From Symbiodinium natans (taxonomy: Eukaryota; Sar; Dinophyceae; Suessiales; Symbiodiniaceae): a stretch of DNA of 64,000 nt. This document shows positions 20,711 through 31,900 of the stretch, piece by piece. The notes under the pieces are model-generated. The model made no database searches and had not been told where the DNA came from. It was given only the letters and a program-made list of their open reading frames with translations. Both the position numbers and the translations under genes were made by a program. The stretch spans positions 1 through 64,000 of the forward strand of contig CAJNDS010002222.1 of assembly GCA_905221605.1 (NCBI GenBank), read 5' to 3'. Every line of letters starts with the position of its first letter. Position 1 is the first letter of the stretch.

Positions 20711-23700
20711 GCAGGGGCCCCCTGTGTGTCTGCTTTCTGAACTCCTACGACGCAGAGGTTAACCCTAAACCCTAAACGCTAAAGGCTTTCAGGTTTACGT
20801 AGGGCTTCTCAGGCGGTGGTTGGTTGGGTGGGTCGGGGGCCCGAGGTTGTGCTTGCTGTTTTGGGTGCAGGGGTTTAGGGTTTAGGGTTGAGTGTTGAGG
20901 GTTTAGGGTTTTTAGGGTTGCAGATGTTTCTGACTGAGATGTAGTACGTAGAGGCTAGGGATGCTAGAGTTGCAGGGCTCGTAGGCTTTCTAGGGTTTGC
21001 AGGGTTGGAGGCAGGCGGGGGATGAACCTGTTGATGTTTAGGGTTTAGGGTTTAGGGTTTAGGGTTCAGGGTTTTAGTGTTTTAGTGTTTTAGCGTTTTA
21101 GTGTTTAGGGTTTAGGTTTTCGGGTTTATGTGCAGAGGCCACTGCGGACGATTGTCTACTTCCTCTTCCTGGTGTGGCCCTGGGCTCAGGTTCACTCCGC
21201 GGAGCCCTGGATCTTTCGGCTTTTGGCACCCTGGTCCTTGCACCCTCATCTCCCAGGTCCCCGTAGGCCATGAATCCGTAGGCGTTTGGGGTTTAGGGTT
21301 TAGGGTTTAGGGTTTAGGGAAGGGCCAAACCCTGCTTCCTCAACCCTGAGCCCTTAAGCCCTGCCCGAAACCCGAACAGCCCCAAGCTCAAGATTCACCC
21401 AAAATCCTTCATTAACTTTCCTGAGTCCCTGTCCCTAGAAACCCTCAGATGTAGGGAGGCTTAGAGAGCTGCTTGCAGCGCGAGGTTCGCCAGCCGGCGT
21501 GGCCCTAAACCCTAAAACACTAAGCCCTAAGCTCTAAGCCCTAAGCCCGAAACCCCCACAGAAATGAATGGTGAGCCCCCGAGGCCTTTGGCGTGTTTTG
21601 TTCTTAAAGGTGTGTGTTTTTGCCCGGTTTTTCACGGCGTTTTAACGGCATCTTAAGGTTCTTGAGGGTTTAGCCGGGTTTAGGGTTTAGGGTTCAGGGT
21701 TTAGGGTTTAGTTTAAGGTTAAGGGTTTCGGGCCATCTTTAGCTTGCTGAAGGCCTGCTCAAACCCGGGTGTAGGGTTTAGGGTTCTGGGTTGGCCTACA
21801 CCCTCAGGCCCAGAGTTTTGCCAGAGTCCTTAAGGTTCCATGGGGGTTCCATGGGGGGAATAAGGGTTTAGGGTTTCGGGTTTGGGGGGGGGCCCACAAC
21901 TCCCACACCCCAGGTGTTTCCTCGGAGTCGCGATTGTGTCCGACATATTTATGGAGGCGCGTCAGCGTTCGCTGGGTTGAGGAGTGGAGGAATACTGCTC
22001 ATGAGTTTAAGGTTTAGGGTTTAGGGCTTAAGGTTGTTTATGTCTCTGTGTGTGTGTGGGGGCTGTTGGGTTGAATTGCGGGCTTTAGGGCTTGGAAGGG
22101 CTTGCGGTAGGGCTCAGAGGCTCGTTTCTGCTGACTTGCTCCACTGGACAGTGATGAGCTGCTACCGTGAATATGTTGGTTTAGGTTTAGGATCACATTA
22201 GGGCTGTAGGCTTTAGGCTTTAGGCTTTAGGCTTTAGGGTTAGGGTTTAGCGCCACAAGGAGGGATCAGCAGTTTGGAGCACTGACCATAGACCCTCAGC
22301 CCGCAATGCCAGCCCCGAAAGCCTACACCCCATAGACCATCTTGTCATGCCCCCCTAGACCCTGAACCCTGCCGAAAAACCCTAAACCCTAAACAAACCC
22401 TCAACCCTAAACCCCTAAACGCCGAAACTCGAAACCCCTAAACCCTAAACCCTTAACCCTTAACCCTAAACCCTAAACCCTGAACCCTGGGCAGGCGATT
22501 GAACGAGTTACGTCGCGCAGACGGCGAAAGCGCGGAGCTCTGTAGCGTCAGACGCCATCAAGCCCCCATTTAGGGTTTAGGGTTTAGGGTTTAGGGCCTA
22601 GGGTTTAGGGTTTAGGGTTTTGGGTTTTGGGCCTAGGGTTTTTGAGGGTTGTAGGCTTTGGGGTTTGGGATTTTTAGGTTTCAGGGTTTTGGGTTTAGAG
22701 TTTAGGGTTAAGGGTTGAGGGTTTTAGGGTTTTAGGGCTTAGGGTTTTATGGTTCAGGGCTGAGGGTTTGGGGTTTAGGGTTGAGGGAATCCCTCAGCAG
22801 GGCGTTAACGGCTTCGAATCGCTCTCATCGGCTCGTTTTGGGGCTCGGGTTTCAGACCCCTGAAATGTTCCGGGCTGAAAGAGGGCTACGGGTTTAGGGT
22901 TTGCTTAAATGAAGGGCCAGCTTCGTTTCAGGTTTGCATTGTTTTTCGGGTCAGTTTTAGGTTGTAGGAACTGTTATGCCGTCTGGTTCAGGAGTTAGGC
23001 TCTGATGATGTTGTTGCGGTTTAGGTTAGAGGGACTTCGCTGGGAACGCCAAAGAGAGGGAACCGCAAGAATATAGCAAGAAGGAATAGGAATATACCTA
23101 CCAGGGTCCTTGTGTTCCCTGCTTGTTCCTACTATATTCTGGGTTCCCATTAGGATCCTTTCGTGTGCTGCCGTGAAGAAGAGAAGCCTGAGATTGTGGT
23201 CCACGGCCCGAAGCCCTAAACCCTGATGGGTTAGGGTTTAGGGTTTAGGGTTTAGGGTTTGGGGTTTGGGGTTTGGGGTTTAGGGTTTAGGGTTTAGGGT
23301 TTAGGGTTTAGGGATTGCACACTAAGCCCTACAAGACGCCAAACCCTAGTTACATCCAAGCCCTGAACACTAGGCCCTAAAGCCCCCCAGAATCCTCAAC
23401 CCCCACAGCGTGCCCGCACAAGGTTCAACACCGCCACCCATAAGTACGTGACAGTCCGCGTCCTGCCCTCAGAGTTTTTCTCGGCTTTTTGAGGGTCGGC
23501 TTAGGTATGGTTTAGAGTTCATAGCGCCCCAAGCCTTTCCTCAGCCCTAAGTTAGGTTTGAGGCCTGGGGGGGTCGCCATGTTTTCACGTTTGAGGATGC
23601 GCGGATGACGACTTGCTCTTGGGAGGGTGTGCAGACTGTTCGGGCTCCTTCTCTGACGCATGCAAGAAATTGGACGGTTTAGGGTTTAGAAGGGTTAACG

Positions 23701-25899
23701 GTTTAGGGTTTAGGGTTTAGGGCGCTTGGGCTTATGGGTTTTCGGGCGGGGGTTACGGTTAGGGCTTGGGGTTTACTAGTTCCCTCCGGGGATGTTGAAC
23801 AGCCTCCCTCGTTCGGACTACGTGGGCCTGACCACGTTTAGGAACAAGTTTCAGTGGGTTTAGGGTTTAGGGTTTAGGGTTTAGGGTTTAGGGTTTAGGG
23901 TTTAGGGTTTAGGGTTTAGGGTTGCAGTGGGTTCACAGGGCCCAGAAGCCCCCCGAGATCCGAATCATGAGCACAGAAGGCTTTGGGATTCCTGAGTGGC
24001 TGTGGCAGCCTTCCCCTTTTCTGGGACCCTCAACCCTTTTAAAGTTTAGGGGTTTAGGGATTCGGGTTTAGGGTTTAGGGTTGTTAGGGTTACACTCTAC
24101 ATCTCCATAGGGTTCAGAGTTGAGGGTTGACCATCCTAATGCGGACCTGCTGAGCATGACCTAAACCCTAAACCCTAAACCCTAAACCCTAAGCCCTAAG
24201 CCCTAAGCCCTAAGCCCTAAACCCTAAACCCTTAACCCAAATCCTAAACCCTAAACCGTGAACCGTAAACCCTAAACCCTAGCCCTAAACCCTACAACCC
24301 AAAGCGACCCTCCCCCAGGTGTGGAACCCAACAGTCGCCAACCTCACGCTAATGGCCTTGGGCCACCCGCCGACGTTGAGAGGGCATTTGGGGGGGTTTT
24401 GGGCCAGTCTACAGGGTTTAGGGTTTAGGGTTTAGGGTTTACGGTTCGAGGGTTTAGGGTTTAGGACTTAGGGTTGAGGCCTGAGGGTTGAGGGTTGTTT
24501 GGGCGATCAGGGTTTCGGGTTAGGGCTGAGGGTTTAGGCTCTCGGGTGTTAGATTTGTTTGTTATTTTTTGGGGGGAGGGGGGGAGTTGAGGGTTTGAGA
24601 GGGTGTTTTTTGCAACGTTTGGGTTTCGACTTTTGGGATCTAGGCGTCAGGGGGTCGTGTAGGGCATGAGGGTGTGTTTGGTCATGGCGCATCTTGGGCG
24701 TTGTGGCTTCAGTGTTTCTTTCAGGGTTTAGGGTTTAGGGTTTAGGGTTTCGGGTTTAGGGTTTAGGGTTTAGGGTAGGGTTTAGGTCTCAGGTCTTTTG
24801 GGGTCTTCGGGGACTCAGGAGTACCTTCAGGAGGCTCGGAGAAGTCAAGCTCTGCAGGATGGTTGGTTGTTCGTGAGAATTGGGCCCTCAGGGCGTTCCC
24901 TAAACCCTAAACCCTAAACCCTAAACCCTAAACCCTAAACCCTAAACCCTAAACCCTAAACCCCAGGGGCTTTGGATAACTTGGGGGTTTTGGGCTGCGT
25001 TTGGGTGCTTCAAGGGCGCGAGGAGGGTTGGGGTGGCTTGAGGCTCTGTGGGTCTTAAGGGTTCAGAACCCTAAGCCGTTAAAGCCACAAGGAAACCTTG
25101 ATTTGGGAGGGTTTTCCCCCCAAAAGGACACAAAGCATTGTTCGGTGTGATCTTTGTGGACTCGCACGGGCCCAGCCGAAGCCCTAAGTTCGTTTGGTGT
25201 TTGGTGGGAGGGTTTAGGCGTTAAGGGCGTTTCAGGGTCTGAACTAAACCCTAAACCCTAGACCCTACAGTAAACCCTAAACCTAAACCCTAAACCCTAA
25301 CCCTAAACCCTAAACCCTAAACCCTAAACCCTAAACCCTAAACCCTAAACCCTAAACCCTAAACCCCGGGGCGTTTGGACCCTGCAAGGGGTGATCTGAC
25401 GTATAGGCATGTGCGACAACCTGGAGGGGGGCTTGTGGGTAATTCAGCTGTGGGTTGCCCCGCAGGTGCTGAACCCTATAAACCCTAAATCTTTATAGGG
25501 TTTAGGGGTTGGGGTTTAGGGTTTAGGGTTTGGGGTTTAGGGTTTAGGGTTTAGGGTTAGGGTTAGAGTGATGGGGGGCCGGGGTTAGAGGATCCCGTGA
25601 GAAGACATGCCATCTGGCACCCGCCCAGGATCCAGCGCGCCTGAGATCCTGCTGTCCATCATCGAGCTGCTGGGCAATGAGGCATGCCGACAGCCTGTTG
25701 CGCTGTGCACTTTCACTCCCTGGTGCACCCTAAACCCTAAACCCTAAACCCCAAATCTAAACCCTAAACCCTAAACCCTAAACCCTAAACCCTAAGCCCT
25801 AGAACAAATCGAGCCCTGGATAACTTCAGTCCCGACCGGGGCCCTCAGAAACCTCAAGCGCACGTCTGGAGCCTTGTAGGCCCCACAAACCCCAGGCCC

Positions 25900-25930
<31 letters not shown>

Positions 25931-28900
25931 GAGCTCAAGATGCTTCTTCGAAAGCTAAACCCTGAACCCCGAACCCCGAACCGCTAAACCCTAAACCCTA
26001 AACCCTAAACCCTAAACCCTAAACCCTAAACCCTAAACCCTAAACCCTAAACCCTAAACCCTAAACCCTAAACCTTGCGGTCTTGGACTTCTCTTCCTTG
26101 GAAGGTTTTTGCTGGCGACCTCGGCCCGTCTGGCAGCTCAGAGTGCGCAGAGCGACGAGAGGAGGCTCTGTAGTTGGCGGACCCTCGAAGCACGGTGTAG
26201 GGTTTAGGGTGTAGGGTTTAGGGAAACCCTGACACCCTGAACGATCGTATGCACCCTTTCTCTCCCCCCCTTTTTTTATGCCCATTCACCGCAATCCCTG
26301 AACCAAAAGAAGCTCCTCACCGAAAGACCCAAACCCAGAATCAGGATCTGAACTTGCGTAGGCCACATAGATAGACGATTGGAGTGTCACAACGCAGCAC
26401 CTCTGTTTGTGGACGCCGAGCCCTATGAAAAGTCATGCGACTCTACCCAAACCCGCAACTCTCAAACCTGAATCCCTTTTTTGCCCAGTGACTCCCAAGG
26501 TCTACCCTAAACCCTAAACCCTAAACCCTAAACCCCCTAAACCCCCTAAAACCACTAAACCCTAAACCCTTTCCTGCCCAGTGATTGCCGAGGTCCACCA
26601 TTGTTGGCAGTGCCGCCTTCAACCTATTTATCATTAGCGCCGTCCGGCTGGCGATGCTTCAGATCAAGGGTTTAGGGTTTAGGGTTCAGGGTCTAGGGTT
26701 TAGGGTTTAGGGTTAGGGTTTCGGGTTTAGGGTTTAGGGTTTCGGGTTTGGGGTTTAGGGTTTAGGGTTTAGGACTCAAAGGTTTAGGGTTTTTTGTACA
26801 GATGCTCTAAAGGAATGTAAGGACCATACTTGGAGTAGTTTAAGGGAAGCTCTTGGGGGTTTTGGGTTTAGGGTTCAGGGTTTAGGGTTTAGGGTTTAGG
26901 TACAACCAGGGGTCCGAGTATGACTCCAAGCATGTATCACTTTCACAGTGAAGACCTTGCCCTGTGGGCGTTCCTGAACCCCCACAGCACACCTGACTCC
27001 GCCCCCCCCTAAACCCTAATCCCTAAACCCTAAACCCTAAACCCTAAACCCTGAACACATAGACGTAGAGTCCTCACCCATCCTGCGTCCTGCGCTGTGT
27101 GGCGACGGCCAGCCTTTCTTCTTTCCGACTAGGTTTGCAGGCTTTGGGGGTTATCGAATGCGACATCACACACGTTTCATGGGTAACGCAGTTTCTGTAA
27201 GTATTGGCCGGAATTGCTGATTTTCCTTTGTGCTCACTCTGCCAAAATGGCCGCTCTTTTTGCGCAAGAAATCCAAGAAACGGGATTCAGAGAAACGTGC
27301 GGAAAGCACCATCAACATGTCTAAACACTTGGCTTTTCCCACGCCAGCACCCCGTCAGGTTTCATGAGCCTAATCGGGTTTCTTAGTTTTCTCTCCGTGA
27401 AAGGGTTTCTTAGTTTTCTCTCCGTGAAAGCGTGACGAAAGAAACAATTAGGAAATCCGGCGGTTTTTCTTAAGAAACGCGATCATGCCTAGTAGTGCGC
27501 AGAACCGAAGAACGTGCGCAGCGCGTTTTAAAGTTTAGGGCTCGCTCAGTCTAGCAGGGCATATGGGGGTTTCCGAAATCAGGGGGGTGTCTTGGGGTCC
27601 TTATATTTGTGGATCTATATTGGGGGCCCCCTATGTTCGTAAACCCCCATATAGCTTCTCCTCTGAAGCCCTAAATCTCCAAAGCCTGACCCTAAACCCT
27701 AGCCCCTAACCCCTAACCAACGACCCCTAAAGCGAGATCCTTGCCAGGTCTGCGTCATGGCTATTCCAACGGGCGAAGTCCGGTACATCAAGGTCCACCA
27801 GGGTTGATCTAGGGTTTGGGGTTTAGGGTTTTATGTTTTAGGGTTTAGGGCCCCCCGAATTCGGGTTCGGGGCGTTCGGCGGGTATAATTAGGGCCTTGC
27901 TTAAGTAGGGTTTAGGGTTTATAAGCTCTGTTCTCGGTTCCCCGAAACCCCTAAAACATCTACCGCAATCCCTGACCTCACAGCCTACACCATAGTGGTT
28001 TAGGATTTCTTGCGTGGGCTTCAAGTCTGGCACGGCGTGCTTGGGGCGACGCAGTTTTCACGTCACGGATCTCTCCGAAAGAACAACTTCTCAGTGGCTC
28101 TACACCCTTCCCCCCTACACCCTACACCCTACACCCTACAAACTTGTGTTGAAGCTCAGGTAGGGAGTGAAGGCATGTGAAACTCCAACTCCTCTGCCCG
28201 CGGCCCTGAAACTTTGACTCCATATTGAACCTATCTTCCTATATGCAGAAGTAGCCCCCTACTTTATCCTTCAGGTCCCTCATAAGGTCCCTCCTTTAGT
28301 CCCTTGACTTTCGGGGTTTTGGGGTTGATCAGGCTCATGCGGGTCATGAAGATGGAGTCCTTGTTTCAGCTAGTTTTTCAGGTGGCAACTGGCCCATGTA
28401 GCCCTGAGAAGCCTCTGCTACGCAAAAATCCCCTAAGGGTCCATGTCCCTATACAATACATACTTACGGCCCTAGAGCTGCAATCCAGGAACCCCTTTTT
28501 TTAGGCCCAAGTGGGTAGCCTCCTACTGATGCCCCGAACCTCCATGCCCGCCGTCCAGGAGACCAACGTGTACATTGCAACTCCCCCAGCAGCATGGGGG
28601 TGGGTTTTGGGGCTGTCGGGAACCCTAAGCCCATAAATTAAAGGGGATGGTGGCTTGTGTGTCTGTACCGCCTGATGAAAGGACATCAGGTAGGATCTGT
28701 TGAACATGAACAAAATGAATCCCTAAAACCACATCCCAGACCCTAAGCGCCAAATGCCAAACCCTACGCTGTGCCCACCTCAAGCCCAGGTACACACAGA
28801 TCTGCTGCATACTTCCCTAACACTGTAGCGTACTTTCCAGGCCCCGGTCCCCCCCGCCGCTTTTTCGGTTTCGGCTCACCTTCGGGTATTACTTATCGTC

Positions 28901-31900
28901 GGGTAGAAGCATCAGTTCCAGGTGGGTCTTCCAGGGGCCCTGCCCTCACTCCAAACAGCCCAGGCTTGAGCAACCCTTTCGAACTTCGAAGGCCAAACCG
29001 TAACCCCAAAATTCCGAATTAAACCTTGAGTTAAACCCTGAATCCAAACCTCTCCCCTCGGCCCCAAACCCTGAAACCCCAAGCCTGCCATTTCCCCCCC
29101 CCCCCCCCCAATTTGCTTTTAGTCGAATTGGAATTGCCGCTGAGGTAACCGCGATCTTCTCCATCCTAGCGTACGTGTGGCCGCCTCAGTGCCCAGCAAC
29201 ATTCCCTCCTAATTCCTTCTGGGGCAGATGGCCTCAGATGTGGAGTGGCGCCTCATGTTTCAGGGGATTCTACAGTCAGAACCGCCTATTAACCACTCAT
29301 TTGCGGGTTTCGGGCCGGCAGGGGCGTGTGTTTGCATGTAGGGTTGAGTCGGCGATTGAGGGTGCAAGAGGAGACTTACTTGGAGGTTCATGGTACTTAT
29401 TAACAAGTTATAACTGTACTTATAACCCAATTAGCCCCTTAAGTGCCTTGAATATCATGGTTAACTACAGTTATAATTCGTACAGTTACAACTGTTTAAT
29501 AAGTACCATGAACCTCCAAGTAGAGGGCTTAGCACATTTGGAGATTTCGGGGATGTTTCGGGGCGGCGTTTGGGGTTTACGGTTTGGAGTTTAGGGTTTG
29601 GGGTTTAGGGTTTAGGGTTTGGGGTTTAGGTTTTGGGGTTTAGGTCTTTGGGGATTTCGGGTTTGGGGCTTAGGGTTTGGGTTTCGGGTCTTAGTGGGGA
29701 GGGCTTGTTGGAGCAGGTCTGGGGGGTTTTGGGCTCCAACCCTCTTCTGCTGTTAAACCCTGAATGCCCTAGGAGTTCAGTGGATAAGGTTTAGGGTTTT
29801 TTGGGTGTAGGGTTTTTAGGGCTTAGGGTTTACGCGTAGGCTTTAGGGTTTAGGGCTTAGGGTTCAGCATCTCAAGTCCAAGCATTTCACTAGTACAGCT
29901 CCTTACTCCGTATCGAATATCTACCCACCCACCCATTGGATCCCACAACATTATGAATATATTATATTCTTCGTGTTTACCTCAAAACTTTAGGCTCAGT
30001 AGGCGGCCGCTCAGAGTAGGCCCTAAACCCTAAAACCAGGCCTTAAACCCTAAAACCACCAGACTAAGCCCTACACCCGAAAACCAGCACAGAGGAGGCC
30101 CGGAGTAAGCCCTAAACCCTAAAACTTGGGGCCTAGAACCAGCCCAGAGCATGCCTTAAACCCTAAAGCCAGCCCTGATGGCCATGCCTGGCCCCACCAA
30201 TTTCGGTGGACAACCGCGAAGCCATTAGCCGTTAAGTATAGTTAGAAAGTGTTTCGGGTGAGATTCGTTCGTTGACCCGCCCCCGAAATGTCAAAGCAGA
30301 GCATGGCGAAGGTGGCTCATATTCATCCTGGACATGATCTCTCCGAATGCAGCAGCCGACATGTTTGCAATCTCCTCCCCAGGGCCTGTGGATCCGGCGT
30401 CTGAACCCGCCTGAAGTCCTGCATCGCCGCAAGCCGCAAAGCCCCTGAAAAGTTTAGGGTGTAGGGCTTAGGGCTTAGGGTTTAGGGCAAACCCCTACAC
30501 CCGAAGCCCCGAACCCCAAACCCTGAACGCTTAAACCCAAGACCCCCCACCACCTAAGCCCTGAACTCCAACCTCAAGCACTTTCGAGGGCGTCGCCCAA
30601 ACTCAGCAAAGTTCTTCACCAAAACCCTCCGACGCGCTGAAAGCCACGACACCTCATTGCCGCCGTTCCTCCCAAGGATTGGCCGGGCTCTGGGGGGTGA
30701 ATGGTTTGGGGTTTAGGGTTTTGGGTGGTTAGGGTTTTGGGTTTAGGGTTTAGGGTTTAGGGTTTAGGGTTTAGGGTTTAGGGTTTAGGGTTTAGGGGTA
30801 GGTTGCGTTGCGATAAACGCCCAATTGTCAGGGAAGCGCATCATGCGGTCCTAGATTCCCCGCTCACCTCACCTCTCCCCCCCCCCCCCCGGGCAGATCC
30901 GGAACCCTCTACTTTGTGGTACTTTACTGTATCTTTAGATCCTTACCTTTTTTGGGTTTATTGGGTTTCTTATTCAGGCAGCTAAAAGTTTAATTTATAG
31001 CTACCCTCCTGAGTGCAGCCAAGTCTACTAATTACCCTAAGCCGAAAGCCCTCAACCCAGCCCGGACAAAGGGAGAGAGGTGTAGAGAGGGAGAGAGAGA
31101 GAGAGAGAGAGGAGTGTCCGAGAGTCAAACGCAGAAGCAACCCCAAACCCGGTAACCTACACCATGCATCCCAAGCCCACCTGCAAGACAACCCTTGATC
31201 CTGCCCCCCCCCCCCCCCCAAAAAAAAAAAAGAGGTAAAATGCAAAACACCAAACCCTAAACCCTAAACCCTAAACCCACAAACCCACAAACCCACAAAC
31301 CCACAAACCCACAAACCCACAAACCCACAAACCCACAAACCCACAAACCCACAAACCCACAAACCCACAAACCCACAAACCCACACACCCACAAACCCAC
31401 AAACCCACAAACCCACAAACCCACAAACCCACAAACCCACAAACCCACAAACCCACAAACCCACAAACCCACAAACCCACAAACCCACAAACCCACAAAC
31501 CCACAAACCCACAAACCCACAACACAAAAGCCGAAACTGTCCTTCAGAGAGCGCCGCCAGGTGGTAGAGATCTGGGAGGCTGTTCCCAGCTCAGTTCGGA
31601 ATTTCAGAGTTGTAGGCTTTAGGGTGTAGAGTCCAAGCTTGCCGGAGGTTTAGGATTTGGAGCTGGGTTACGTAGGGTTTAGGTTCGAAACTGTATATTT
31701 AGGTTTTCGGATTGAGGGTCTGTTCAGTTCAGGGGTTCGGAGCCACAGTTGTGGAATTTGGGGTGTTGAGTTTGCCGGCTTCGGTCGTCAGTTAGGGTTT
31801 CGGAGTTAGGATTTAGGGTTTTGGGTTTAGGTTTAGGGTTTAGGAGGGTTTAGGCAGGTTTAGGGTTTAGGGATTAAGTTGGGTAATGGGTTTAGGTTCA

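Noticed and set aside
31257-31527. Three overlapping minus-strand ORFs of 84-87 codons
   Set aside because: They are the same octamer satellite read in three frames (GLWVCGFV repeats). No composition or start context supports a gene.
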